NCBI GenBank assembly: GCA_029941485.1 | Contig: JAPYOZ010000001.1 | Location: 1 to 62,662, forward strand | Length of the DNA stretch: 62,662 nt | DNA from: Gammaproteobacteria bacterium | Lineage (GTDB): Bacteria; Pseudomonadota; Gammaproteobacteria; PS1; Pseudothioglobaceae | Reading direction: 5' to 3' | In this document: positions 42,696 to 51,630 of the stretch, in pieces | Numbering within the stretch: position 1 is the first letter of the stretch | How the letters are laid out: each line of letters begins with the position of its first letter | Made by a program: the position numbers and the translations under genes | The notes under the pieces: model-generated | Told to the model about the DNA's origin: nothing | Seen by the model: only the letters and a program-made list of their open reading frames with translations | Databases searched by the model: none

Positions 42696-44507
42696 TTACT
42701 CTAGGAAGCTTTGCAATTTGTGCGCACGAGACGGGTGTCTTAATTTGCGCAATGCTTTTGCTTCGATTTGACGAATACGCTCACGAGTTACATCAAATTG
42801 ACGACCCACTTCTTCGAGTGTGTGATCGGTGTTCATATCGATACCAAAACGCATTTTTAGTACTTTTGCTTCACGAGGTGAAAGGTTAGACAGTAGCTCG
42901 CCTGTTGTTTCTTTTAAGCTTTCTCTGGTTGTAATTTCTACCGGAGAAGACAAGTTAGTGTCTTCAATAAAGTCACCAATGTTTGAATCTTCATCGTCAC
43001 CTACCGGTGTTTCCATTGATAAAGGCTCTTTAGCAATTTTTAAAATTTTAATAATTTTGTATTCTGGTAATTCCATCTCTACTGCTAACTCTTCAGGCGT
43101 GGCTTCACGGCCAAATTTTTGTAACAGTTGACGGCGAACACGGTTGAGTTTATTAATGGTTTCAATCATATGCACTGGAATACGAATGGTACGTGCTTGA
43201 TCAGCAATAGAGCGTGTAATAGCTTGGCGAATCCACCAAGTTGCATAAGTGGAAAATTTATAACCACGACGATATTCAAATTTATCAACCGCTTTCATCA
43301 GACCAACATTGCCTTCCTGAATCAGGTCTAAGAACTGCAAACCACGATTTGCGTATTTTTTAGCAATTGAGATTACCAAACGTAAGTTTGCCTCAATCAT
43401 TTGAGATTTGGCTATCTTAGCGCGACGATCGCCACGGCGATAAAGCTTATTAAGCGCCTTCAGTTCAGGTACGGTGAGCTGCATTTCATCTTCGTAACCA
43501 AGAAGATTCTTTTGTGCATAATAAATTTCATCTTTGCTAATTTTTAATTTTTCAGCAACTTTCTTGTCTAATTTAGCACCTTTAAGCCAGTCAAAGTTGG
43601 TTTCATTATCAGTGAATAATTTAAAGAATTGCTCTCTTTCCATGCCCGCATAAAGACAAGCCTTTTGAATGGCCTTTTCTTGTTTCTTCATCATTGCAAC
43701 ACGGTCGCAAATTACTTCCATCATTGTGCTGACTAATTTTGGTGCTAGTCGAAGATCGGACAATCCCTTGGATAATTGTTGGCGTGCAGAGATTGTTTTT
43801 TTATTGCGGAAGCCGTGCTTTTCGTTGGTTTTTTGGTAGGCTCCAGAGCATTTTAGTACGGTCTCAAAGCGTCCATACACTTGGGCTTCATCTGGGCCTG
43901 TGTATTCCATCTCTTCCATTTCTTCATATTCTTCATCGTCGTCAAACTCACCTGCATCAAAAGCGGCTTTTTTCTTTGCAAAGTCTTCGGCATCACCTTG
44001 ATAACCAATAATCACATCAGTCATCTTACATTTACCCTCTTCAAGGCGAGTGTGTGCTTTAAAAAAGAAATCGGTAATCGCAGGATAGAGTGTAATGGCC
44101 TGCATAATTTCAAACACACCGGCTTCAATTTCTTTAGCGATTCGAACTTCATCCGATTGTTCTAGAAGATCAACCACACCCATTTCACGCATGTACATTC
44201 TGACTGGATCGGTGGTTCTGCCAAATTCTGAATCCAATGCTGCCAGTGCGGCGATTGCTGCTTCAGCAGAAGTTGATTGTGCCTTAGCACCCGATTCAAC
44301 AACCAAAGTATCTGCATCTGGTACGGTGTCAGAAACGGCGATGTCCAATTCTTCTAGGATGGTAACAATAGGTTCTACTTGTTCTTGCGTCAGTAAATCT
44401 TCTGGCAAGATGTCATTGATTTCAGCATAGGTTAAGTAACCTTGCTCTTTACCAATCATGATGAGTTTTTGTAGTGCTTGCTTGTGTGCTTTAGTGGTAG
44501 TTTTCAT
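42696..44507 (-). CDS. rpoD: RNA polymerase primary sigma factor (sigma-70)
   Basis: RpoD directs RNA polymerase to housekeeping promoters. The 603-residue protein has region 1.1 at the N-terminus (GYLTYAEINDILPEDL), region 1.2 (TDPVRMYMREMG), and the acidic non-conserved region (about 190-215, very Asp/Glu-rich). Region 2 includes NLRLVISIAKKY and YATWWIRQAI. Region 4 has the helix-turn-helix LEEVGRQFDVTRERIRQIEAKA near the C-terminus (only the ends quoted: LEEVGRQF and RIRQIE). It is followed by a tRNA gene after 9 bases. Confidence 0.97.
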   Translation of the reverse strand: MKTTTKAHKQALQKLIMIGKEQGYLTYAEINDILPEDLLTQEQVEPIVTILEELDIAVSDTVPDADTLVVESGAKAQSTSAEAAIAALAALDSEFGRTTDPVRMYMREMGVVDLLEQSDEVRIAKEIEAGVFEIMQAITLYPAITDFFFKAHTRLEEGKCKMTDVIIGYQGDAEDFAKKKAAFDAGEFDDDEEYEEMEEMEYTGPDEAQVYGRFETVLKCSGAYQKTNEKHGFRNKKTISARQQLSKGLSDLRLAPKLVSTMMEVICDRVAMMKKQEKAIQKACLYAGMEREQFFKLFTDNETNFDWLKGAKLDKKVAEKLKISKDEIYYAQKNLLGYEDEMQLTVPELKALNKLYRRGDRRAKIAKSQMIEANLRLVISIAKKYANRGLQFLDLIQEGNVGLMKAVDKFEYRRGYKFSTYATWWIRQAITRSIADQARTIRIPVHMIETINKLNRVRRQLLQKFGREATPEELAVEMELPEYKIIKILKIAKEPLSMETPVGDDEDSNIGDFIEDTNLSSPVEITTRESLKETTGELLSNLSPREAKVLKMRFGIDMNTDHTLEEVGRQFDVTRERIRQIEAKALRKLRHPSRAHKLQSFLE

Positions 44508-44586
44508 GCGATGCAGTTTGATGAGCCAAAGAAAGGATTATACATATTTTTTTATCTAAAAATCATAGCCTTGAGTAGTTTATTAG

Positions 44587-45549
44587 CTATTTACTGTCTG
44601 TAAAAATAGTGCTAATGGACTCCTCTTCACTGATGCGTTTAATCACCTCTGCTAACGTTGGTGCAATGGACAGCTGTCTAATTTTTGAGCATTGAGGTGC
44701 ACCATCACCAAGTGGTATGGTGTTAGTGGTTACTAATTCATCCAGTTCAGAATTGGTAATGTTATCAATGGCATTGCCAGAAAGTACAGCATGGGTTGCA
44801 TACGCAACCACTTTTTTAGCGCCTTTTTCTTTTAAGATGGCAGCAGCTTGGCAAAGTGTGCCAGCGGTGTCAACCATGTCATCAATAATAATACAAGTAC
44901 GACCATCCACATCACCAATCACATTCATGATTTTAACCATGTTGGGCGCAGGTCGGCGTTTATCAATAATCGCAAGATCGGCGTCATTGATTCGTTTGGC
45001 GGCAGCACGCGCACGTATCACACCACCCACATCAGGGGATACAACAATAACGTCTTTATAATTTTTAGATAGTATGTCTGCTACCAATACTGGTTGAGCG
45101 TAAATATTATCAATCGGAATATTGAAAAATCCTTGAATTTGATCGGCGTGTAAATCCACCGTGAGGATTCGATCAACACCTGCTGATTCCACCATTTTAG
45201 CGGCAAGCTTTGCTGTGATCGGCACACGAGTAAGGCGTGAACGACGGTCTTGTCTTGAATAACCAAAATAAGGCACCACAGCCGTAATACGAGCCGCTGA
45301 TGAGCGTTTTAATGCATCAACCATGACTAAGAGTTCCATTAACGTCTCGGCAGGTGATGGCCCGCAAGTTGGTTGAATGATAAACACATCACAACCACGT
45401 ACATTTTCCAAAATCTCAACTTGAGATTCACCATCACTAAACTGCCCAACCAAGGCCTTGCCTTGAGTAATGTTGAGTTGAGAAATAATTTCGCCAGAAA
45501 GCTGTGGGTTAGCGTTACCGCTAAAAATTTTAATTTTGTCGAGTGACAT
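44587..45549 (-). CDS. prs: Ribose-phosphate pyrophosphokinase (PRPP synthetase)
   Basis: Prs makes PRPP from ribose-5-phosphate and ATP for nucleotides, NAD, histidine and tryptophan. The 320-residue protein is a class I enzyme. It has FSDGESQVEI (about 37-46), the FGYSRQDRR flexible loop (about 97-105), DLHADQIQGFF, the PRPP-binding DDMVDTAGTLC (about 221-231) and KGAKKVVAYATH. It is preceded on the same strand by tRNA-Gln and ispE, the conserved gammaproteobacterial order. Confidence 0.96.
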   Translation of the reverse strand: MSLDKIKIFSGNANPQLSGEIISQLNITQGKALVGQFSDGESQVEILENVRGCDVFIIQPTCGPSPAETLMELLVMVDALKRSSAARITAVVPYFGYSRQDRRSRLTRVPITAKLAAKMVESAGVDRILTVDLHADQIQGFFNIPIDNIYAQPVLVADILSKNYKDVIVVSPDVGGVIRARAAAKRINDADLAIIDKRRPAPNMVKIMNVIGDVDGRTCIIIDDMVDTAGTLCQAAAILKEKGAKKVVAYATHAVLSGNAIDNITNSELDELVTTNTIPLGDGAPQCSKIRQLSIAPTLAEVIKRISEEESISTIFTDSK

Positions 45550-45728
45550 AGATATTAGTAATGACCATTAAAGTGCTTGAATTATACTACGATAGCAAAA
45601 TAGATTTGTTAAATACTTTTTGTATCTTTATTTAGCCATTGTTAAAATTTCCAAATTTTTTATTTTTAGAGCGAGCAAAGTCCGTTCTAAGTCCAGCACA
45701 GTACAAGGAAAAAAGACGAAGCAGAAAA

Positions 45729-45803
45729 TGGCTGGGCTGGCAGGATTTGAACCTGCGCATGACGGGATCAAAACCCGTTGCCTTACCGCTTGGCGACAGC
45801 CCA
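45729..45803 (-). tRNA. tRNA-Gln (UUG anticodon)
   Basis: A 75-nt cloverleaf with encoded CCA. The acceptor stem TGGGCTG pairs with CAGCCCA, and the U1-A72 pair is typical of tRNA-Gln. The anticodon loop is TTTTGAT, giving UUG. It lies between ispE and prs, its usual place in gammaproteobacteria. The 179 bases between it and the prs start hold no other feature that I recognise. Confidence 0.93.
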
Positions 45804-45819
45804 TTAAAGTGTTTAACCG

Positions 45820-46659
45820 TTAGGTTAAAGCTGGAGAGGTATTGAGCGCTTGCGCTACAAAGCCTGACCATTGTTTTGGTAGATTGTCGAGTGCTACCAA
45901 AGCATCTTTCTCATGTTTAAACTCCACAAAAACACAGCTTCCTGTGCCGGTCATTCTTGGCTGATATAGATAATTCTTGGCTGATTTCAAATGTGTTAGC
46001 ACTTCTGAAATTTCGCCCTCTAAATCTATGGCCGCCTCAAGACAATCATTGTGTGGATTGATTAACTCTGAGAAGTCGGACATTTTCCCTATCTGTGAGG
46101 TCATTGTCAATGCTTTGTGAGAGAATATTTCTTTGGTCGAGATATGTTTGTTGATTGAAACGACCAAAAAATAGTGTTTTGGTAGGTTCATGGGTGTGAG
46201 TATTTCCCCTACACCTTCGGCCCAAGCACTATGTCCGGCAATAAAAATAGGCACATCAGCACCCAATTTTAAGCCGATTGTTGATAATTGTTGCTTTGAA
46301 AAATTAGCATCCCATAATTGGTTAAGTGCAATCAATGTGGTGGCGGCATTAGAACTGCCACCGCCCAACCCACCACCGGCAGGAATGCGTTTAACCACAG
46401 AAATATCAGCACCAAGCTTTGTACCGGTTGCTTGTTGTAGCGCTTTGGCTGCTCTGATAATTAGGTCTTGATCTTGGGGTATGCTTTCATTGCCACTTGT
46501 TCGTGTAATGACACTATCTTGTCTAATATCAAAACTTAATTCGTCGCAATAATCCAGTAATTGGAAAATGCTTTGTAGGTTGTGATAACCGTCTTTTCGT
46601 TTGGAATTGATGTGCAAAAATAGGTTAATTTTTGCAGGCGATAGCCAAATATTAGGCAT
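45820..46659 (-). CDS. ispE: 4-diphosphocytidyl-2-C-methyl-D-erythritol kinase
   Basis: IspE is the ATP-dependent kinase of the MEP isoprenoid pathway. The 279-residue GHMP kinase has SPAKINLFLHI (about 7-17), GYHNLQS, the ATP-binding GGGLGGGSSNAA (about 94-105), GADVPIF, and a C-terminal MTGTGSCVFVEF. The ATG at 46659 is chosen by family alignment; it overlaps the end of orn by 8 nt. Confidence 0.95.
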   Translation of the reverse strand: MPNIWLSPAKINLFLHINSKRKDGYHNLQSIFQLLDYCDELSFDIRQDSVITRTSGNESIPQDQDLIIRAAKALQQATGTKLGADISVVKRIPAGGGLGGGSSNAATTLIALNQLWDANFSKQQLSTIGLKLGADVPIFIAGHSAWAEGVGEILTPMNLPKHYFLVVSINKHISTKEIFSHKALTMTSQIGKMSDFSELINPHNDCLEAAIDLEGEISEVLTHLKSAKNYLYQPRMTGTGSCVFVEFKHEKDALVALDNLPKQWSGFVAQALNTSPALT

Positions 46660-47194
46660 TAATGAACGTTTTTCGGTAGTGCTTGAGTTCGTTAATCGAA
46701 TCGTAAACATCACTTAATGCAAGGTGCGCTGATTTTTTAGTAAGTTGCGCCCCGGCTTCTGGCTTCCAGCGATCAATCAATTCTTTCAATGTGGTTACGT
46801 CAATGTGTCGATAGTGGAAGAATTTTTCCAGTGTTGGCATGTAGTTGTATAAAAAACGCCTGTCTTGACAGATGGTGTTGCCACACATTGGAGAGGCTCC
46901 AGTATTAACGTATTTTTCCAAAAATTCAATCGTTTGAATTTCCGCCTGTTTTGTTGAGATATCACTTTCTTTAATGCGTTTGACTAGGCCAGAGTTGGTG
47001 TGGTGTTCGGTGTTCCATTTGTCCATGCCTGCCAATAATTCACTGCTTTGATGAATGGCAAGTGACGGGCCTTCGGCCAGAACATTGAGGTCCTTATCAG
47101 TTACAACGGTTGCAATCTCAATGATGACGTCTTTTTCAGGCACGAGACCCGTCATTTCAAGGTCAATCCAAATTAAGTTGGTGTCTTTATTCAT
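46652..47194 (-). CDS. orn: Oligoribonuclease
   Basis: Orn degrades short RNA fragments and linear dinucleotides such as pGpG. The 180-residue DEDDh exonuclease has the ExoI motif LIWIDLEMTGL (about 7-17), the middle MCGNTICQDRRFL motif with catalytic Asp, and the C-terminal HLALSDVYDSINEL (HxxxxD). Length matches E. coli Orn (181). It overlaps ispE. Confidence 0.96.
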   Translation of the reverse strand: MNKDTNLIWIDLEMTGLVPEKDVIIEIATVVTDKDLNVLAEGPSLAIHQSSELLAGMDKWNTEHHTNSGLVKRIKESDISTKQAEIQTIEFLEKYVNTGASPMCGNTICQDRRFLYNYMPTLEKFFHYRHIDVTTLKELIDRWKPEAGAQLTKKSAHLALSDVYDSINELKHYRKTFINA

Positions 47195-47216
47195 AGTTTT
47201 TTAAAAAATAGTTTAA

Positions 47217-48236
47217 TTAACAACCCGTGCTTTCCTTAACAAAGTCATCCAATTTTTGGTGAGCCGTGCCATTGTTTAAAATTTTGAGGGCCTTATCAAC
47301 GCCAGATTGCAGTGAGTCAGCAAGCCCAGCAACATAAATGGCTGCGCCAGAGTTAAGGGCGATAATGTTTTTAGCGGCACCTTCTTTGCCGTCTAATGCC
47401 TGTTGAATGAGTAGTAATGAATCCTCAGCATCGTCAGCCTTAATATCGTTTAGATCACCTAGAGGCAGACCTAGTTCGGCAGGATTGATAGTGTAAGTGC
47501 TGACTTGGTTGTCTTTTAGTTCGGCCACGAAAGTGTCGTCCGCAATGGATATTTCATCCAGCCCATCCTTAGAGTGCACTACCATGACGTGTTTAGAGCC
47601 TAAACCTTTAAGCACATTGGCAATCGGTTCGACCAACGATTGACTGTAAACGCCCAAGATTTGATTGGGCGCCTTTGCAGGATTGGTGAGCGGACCCAAA
47701 ACATTAAAAATGGTTCTAACGGCCAGTTCTTTGCGTGGACCAATGGCGTGCTTCATTGCGCTATGATGGGCTGGAGCAAACATAAAACCGATGCCAATTT
47801 TTTCTACACATTTTCCAATTTTTTCAGGGCTCATGCTGAGGTTGACACCCGCCGCTTCTAAGACATCAGCACTGCCTGATTTTGAAGAGATGGAGCGATT
47901 ACCGTGTTTGGCAACTTGACCACCCGCTGCTGCTACGACAAACGTACAAGCCGTTGAGATATTAAACAAGCCTAATCCATCGCCACCTGTTCCACAAGTA
48001 TCTACTAAGTGTTTGGGGTGGTGAATCTGTACTCCGGTTGCCAAAGAGCGCATGACTTTAGCGGCTGCTGTAATTTCTTCAACGCTTTCGCCTTTCATGG
48101 ACAGACCTACTAAAAAACCACCAATTTGTGCATCGGTTGTTTTACCGGTCATGATGTCGCTCATCACGGCGTGCATTTCATTTTCACTCAAATCTTGTTT
48201 GTTGATTACTGCTTTAATTGCTTGTTGTATGTTCAT
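47217..48236 (-). CDS. trpD: Anthranilate phosphoribosyltransferase
   Basis: TrpD transfers phosphoribose from PRPP to anthranilate in tryptophan synthesis. The 339-residue protein has VDTCGTGGDG (about 82-91, PRPP-binding), NISTACTFVVAAAGG, KHGNRSISSKSGSADVLEA (first part KHGNRS) and the C-terminal alpha/beta domain with VYSQSLVEP and VVHSKDGLDEIS. trpE, trpG and trpC are not adjacent. It overlaps pepP by ATGA. The PRPP source, prs, lies in the same directional run. Confidence 0.96.
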   Translation of the reverse strand: MNIQQAIKAVINKQDLSENEMHAVMSDIMTGKTTDAQIGGFLVGLSMKGESVEEITAAAKVMRSLATGVQIHHPKHLVDTCGTGGDGLGLFNISTACTFVVAAAGGQVAKHGNRSISSKSGSADVLEAAGVNLSMSPEKIGKCVEKIGIGFMFAPAHHSAMKHAIGPRKELAVRTIFNVLGPLTNPAKAPNQILGVYSQSLVEPIANVLKGLGSKHVMVVHSKDGLDEISIADDTFVAELKDNQVSTYTINPAELGLPLGDLNDIKADDAEDSLLLIQQALDGKEGAAKNIIALNSGAAIYVAGLADSLQSGVDKALKILNNGTAHQKLDDFVKESTGC

Positions 48237-49456
48237 TTCTCTCTCATTAATAATTCTATATCGTCAATTTCTTTGACCAATGCTTGGGTTAATACTCTGT
48301 TTCCAGTTTTGGTGACTAAAACATCGTCTTCAATTCTGATGCCAATATTCCAGTAAACGGGGTTAATTTTATCACTCTTACGAATGTAAATGCCCGGTTC
48401 AACGGTAGTTACCATGCCGATTTTAAATTCTCGATGACTGCCGGCTTGTTTGTACTCTCCAACGTCGTGCACATCAAGGCCTAACCAGTGCCCAGTACCG
48501 TGCATGTAAAATTCTGATAATTCTTTGCCTTCTTTTAGTAATCCTAGCTTGATCAGCCCTTTTCTAATGACGTCACTGGCAATTTGATGGGGTTTGGAAA
48601 CGACCTCGCCTGGTTTGATGCTTTTGATGGCACGCAGTTGAGCGTCTAGTACGAGTTGGTAAATTTGTTTTTGCGCATCAGAGAATTGACCGCTGATAGG
48701 GAAAGTACGAGTAATGTCCGATGCGTAACCTTGCATTTCGCAACCCGCATCAATGAGTAGCAACTCACCTTTTTTTAAAGGCTTATTATTTTCAATGTAG
48801 TGCAAAACACAGGCATTTTCACCACCAGCGACAATCGGTGTGTAAGCATGCTCTGCATTATTTTTTCTAAACTCGGCATCAAAGACACTCGCCACTTCAA
48901 ATTCAAACAAACCTATGTGTGTTTTCTGCATGGCTAATTGATGTGCATTGGCAGAAATATTGGCTGCTTTTTGCATGAGCTCGATTTCTCCATCATCCTT
49001 GATTAAACGCATTTCATGTACGTAAGTAGCGAGTGATTGGTATTGGGTTTTGGCCAGGTGTGTGATGATTTCATCGTCCAAAGTACAAGGCTTAAAATCA
49101 TAATATAAGTCAGTAGCATTGGCGATTAATTTTGGTAATTGTGTTTTTAACTCATCAATAGAATAAGCTTCATCTGCCTTTAATACTTGTGGTGCATCCG
49201 ATACCCCCAGGCGTTTACCGTCCCAAATTTCACGCGCTGGATCTTTGTCTCTTAAGAAAATAGTGTAGGTGTCTTTTGAAAAAACCGAGACCGCTTGTGG
49301 CTCGGTAAAACCAGTCAAATACCAAAAATCACTGTGTGGGCGAAAAGGATAATGTACATCGCCATTACGCAGTTGTTCTGGGTTGGTGCTGATGATAACC
49401 AAGGCACCCTCATCGAGCTGGCTTAGTAATTTTTTTCTTCTTTTTTGATGTATCAT
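48233..49456 (-). CDS. pepP: Xaa-Pro aminopeptidase
   Basis: PepP removes N-terminal residues ahead of proline. The 407-residue protein has the creatinase N-terminal domain (HSDFWYLTGF near residue 42). The C-terminal pita-bread metallopeptidase has ligands in LLIDAGCEMQGYASDITRTFP (Asp pair; quoted as IDAGCEM and DITRTFP), HGTGHWLGLDVHD (His), TVEPGIY (Glu) and IRIEDDVLVT (Glu). It is divergent from rsmE and coupled to trpD. Confidence 0.95.
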   Translation of the reverse strand: MIHQKRRKKLLSQLDEGALVIISTNPEQLRNGDVHYPFRPHSDFWYLTGFTEPQAVSVFSKDTYTIFLRDKDPAREIWDGKRLGVSDAPQVLKADEAYSIDELKTQLPKLIANATDLYYDFKPCTLDDEIITHLAKTQYQSLATYVHEMRLIKDDGEIELMQKAANISANAHQLAMQKTHIGLFEFEVASVFDAEFRKNNAEHAYTPIVAGGENACVLHYIENNKPLKKGELLLIDAGCEMQGYASDITRTFPISGQFSDAQKQIYQLVLDAQLRAIKSIKPGEVVSKPHQIASDVIRKGLIKLGLLKEGKELSEFYMHGTGHWLGLDVHDVGEYKQAGSHREFKIGMVTTVEPGIYIRKSDKINPVYWNIGIRIEDDVLVTKTGNRVLTQALVKEIDDIELLMREK

Positions 49457-49490
49457 TATTTCAAGTCACACAGTGCCTGATTAAGATACC

Positions 49491-50207
49491 ATGAAACACG
49501 TTCGTTTGTACCAAAATACCTCTTTGAAAATTGAGAATGAATTAACCTTGGATGAGTATGGTTCGCATCACCTAATTAAAGTATTGCGCTTTTCTCAAGG
49601 AAAAAGCATAACCTTGTTTAATGGTGATGGCTTTAATTACATTGCTGAAGTGTTGAGTAGCAAAAAAATATGTGAAGTACTGATACACTCTAAAGAGAAA
49701 AATTTATCCGAGTCAAAACTCAATTTAACTCTAGCGCAGGGCATTGCTAAAGGTGAAAAGATGGATTTTTTAATTCAAAAAGCCATTGAGCTTGGTGTGA
49801 ATAAAATTGTACCCATCATGAGTGAACGTTGTGTAGTTAAGCTCAAGGGCGAAAAGCTAACTAGGCGTCAATTGCACTGGCAAAGAATTGTCATTGGCGC
49901 GTGCGAACAGTCTGGGAGATCGGTCGTTCCAAGTGTTGAAATACCAATAACGTTGAATGAACTTCTAAATCAGCAAACTAACAATGGTTTTATTCTGCAT
50001 CACCGCTCAAAACAGACGCTATTGCAAGCCGACCCTTTGAGTGAGGCAACAATTCTAATAGGCCCAGAGGGTGGTTTGAGTGAGGTAGAAATCACCCAAG
50101 CGACTCAAGTAGGATATCAGTCGTTGTTGTTGGGTTCGCGCGTACTAAGAACCGAAACAGCGTCTTTAGTTGCGATTGCCAATATGCAATTATTGTGGGG
50201 CAATTAG
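49491..50207 (+). CDS. rsmE: 16S rRNA (uracil1498-N3)-methyltransferase
   Basis: RsmE methylates U1498 of 16S rRNA. The 238-residue SPOUT-family protein has the PUA-like N-terminal domain (about 1-70) and the knotted catalytic domain: GEKMDFLIQKAIELGV (about 86-101), RWQRIV-like HWQRIVIGACEQSGR, IGPEGGLSEVEI (about 185-196) and LLLGSRVLRTETA. Its 3' end overlaps the convergent DsrS-like gene by 18 bases. Confidence 0.95.
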   Translation: MKHVRLYQNTSLKIENELTLDEYGSHHLIKVLRFSQGKSITLFNGDGFNYIAEVLSSKKICEVLIHSKEKNLSESKLNLTLAQGIAKGEKMDFLIQKAIELGVNKIVPIMSERCVVKLKGEKLTRRQLHWQRIVIGACEQSGRSVVPSVEIPITLNELLNQQTNNGFILHHRSKQTLLQADPLSEATILIGPEGGLSEVEITQATQVGYQSLLLGSRVLRTETASLVAIANMQLLWGN

Positions 50208-51236
50208 AAGTTTTAAAGCATCTTGAATTGGTTTTAAAACGTGCACTAATTTTTTACGAATGGCAGAACCCGCAAGGTTGTGTGCAGAAATTGTACTAAC
50301 CACTAATTTCTCGCTAACGCCAGCAAGCAATAGTCTAGCTTTAATTTGCTCGTCATCAGCACGGCCTAATTTTTCTGACACATTTTGAGATTGTTTTTGC
50401 AATTCATCAATGTGAGAGTAGGGCTGAATCATCGGGTGTGATAGGCATTCACCCAATACGTCCAACGTGCGATACAGGACGTATTCTTGGTTAATTTTTT
50501 TGAGAATATGGGCAATGGTTTTAAGCAGTATTTGCCCTTGTTCGCTACTTACGCAGTCTAATTCTTTAATATCGAGATCAAGTGCCACAGTGCCGTCATT
50601 ATTAGGCAGGTTGTTTTTTATGCGCTCAATAAAGCCCACTAAGAATGCAGTCTTTCTTTGCCCTTGTTTCCACAGCCTTTCTTTTGCTTCGTTACTGATT
50701 AAATCCCCTTGTAAAATTAGATTGGTGGTGTCTATCAGTTGTGTTGTGTCGTCAGTAAAAGGCAAGAATTCCAGTAAATAATTAGCAATTTGTTTGCCAA
50801 CTGGGTGTTTAACCACAAAATCTCGAGTTAGTAGAAACCGTCCAATTTCTGCTTGTTGGTCCGTGTTGGTTGCGCACCACCACACCAAGTCTATCACTTC
50901 ATCATTTAAATTTTGAGAATTGGCAACGGCCACCACGGCTTCTATATTACCTATTTTTAATAGTGACACTAGATTGGAAGAACTGACTTGCCCCATTCTT
51001 GACCAGCGTTTGAGATAGGAAGGGTAACCACCCATGTTGCCCAACATTTTACCGACCAATAATTTTTGCACAGCTTGAATGTATTTATTGCTGTCGCCAC
51101 TTGGGTGAAGTGCAATGATCTGCTCTTTTTTATCTTCGGTGAGACCGACCACAACCAACTTGTAAATATCAATACGAATAGCCACCGAAGTTGAAATCAG
51201 CACATTAAGTTTGAGTGTGTCTTCAGGTGTTAGCAT
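50190..51236 (-). CDS. DsrS-like sulfur-oxidation protein
   Basis: This 348-residue soluble protein resembles the DsrS proteins encoded at the end of the dsr cluster of Allochromatium vinosum and relatives. The N-terminal LTPEDTLKLNVLI and the GGYPSYLKRWSRMGQ segment (about 68-82) are the features that I recognise. The middle and C-terminal parts are helical, possibly HEAT-like, and there is no catalytic motif. DsrS function is unknown and the protein is not essential for sulfur oxidation in A. vinosum. Here it is outside any dsr operon, coupled instead to a ygfX-like gene and proC. The assignment is from memory of the family and needs a profile search. Confidence 0.55.
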   Translation of the reverse strand: MLTPEDTLKLNVLISTSVAIRIDIYKLVVVGLTEDKKEQIIALHPSGDSNKYIQAVQKLLVGKMLGNMGGYPSYLKRWSRMGQVSSSNLVSLLKIGNIEAVVAVANSQNLNDEVIDLVWWCATNTDQQAEIGRFLLTRDFVVKHPVGKQIANYLLEFLPFTDDTTQLIDTTNLILQGDLISNEAKERLWKQGQRKTAFLVGFIERIKNNLPNNDGTVALDLDIKELDCVSSEQGQILLKTIAHILKKINQEYVLYRTLDVLGECLSHPMIQPYSHIDELQKQSQNVSEKLGRADDEQIKARLLLAGVSEKLVVSTISAHNLAGSAIRKKLVHVLKPIQDALKLLIAPQ

Positions 51237-51630
51237 TAAGAAATTTGTTTAATTGAGAGAGTGAATTGTGCTCTACTGAGTCTTTAAAGACCACAATGGA
51301 TTTTTTACCAGCCGTAATTATCACTAGCAAGCTAGATTGATACGCGGGATAAAACAAAGAGTATTGTTTTATTTCTTTATTGTTTTTTTCTACGGTAAGT
51401 CGTTCATTATTCAAAGTTATCTTATTTGTGGATTCGTCTTTTGTTAAAAAAATAGATTTAGGGAAAAAACGATACGCCAAGACAAGTAGAGCGATACTTA
51501 ATAAAGCGCTTAAATAAAAATTATAAGAGTAGTGCCAAACGGTAAATAAACCCAATAAATAAACTAATAAAGATAGGATTAAATAGTATTTGGAAGGCTT
51601 AAGAGTAATGGCCAGCGTTTCATTCATCAT
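51223..51630 (-). CDS. YgfX/CptA-like small membrane protein
   Basis: This 135-residue protein has the layout of the YgfX family. A short N-terminus with LKPSKYY is followed by two adjacent membrane segments (about 16-34 and 36-55), then a soluble beta-rich domain of about 75 residues. YgfX in E. coli has been linked to cytoskeletal inhibition (CptA), and its native role is disputed. No SdhE-like partner gene is next to it here. It overlaps proC and the DsrS-like gene on either side, so the three form one transcription unit. Confidence 0.55.
   Translation of the reverse strand: MMNETLAITLKPSKYYLILSLLVYLLGLFTVWHYSYNFYLSALLSIALLVLAYRFFPKSIFLTKDESTNKITLNNERLTVEKNNKEIKQYSLFYPAYQSSLLVIITAGKKSIVVFKDSVEHNSLSQLNKFLNANT

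Noticed and set aside
43739..44430. Several plus-strand open frames opposite rpoD
   Set aside because: They are low-complexity shadows of the conserved sigma factor and lack starts with ribosome sites.
45620..45871. Open frames on both strands over the tRNA-Gln region
   Set aside because: They run through the tRNA gene and show no family character.
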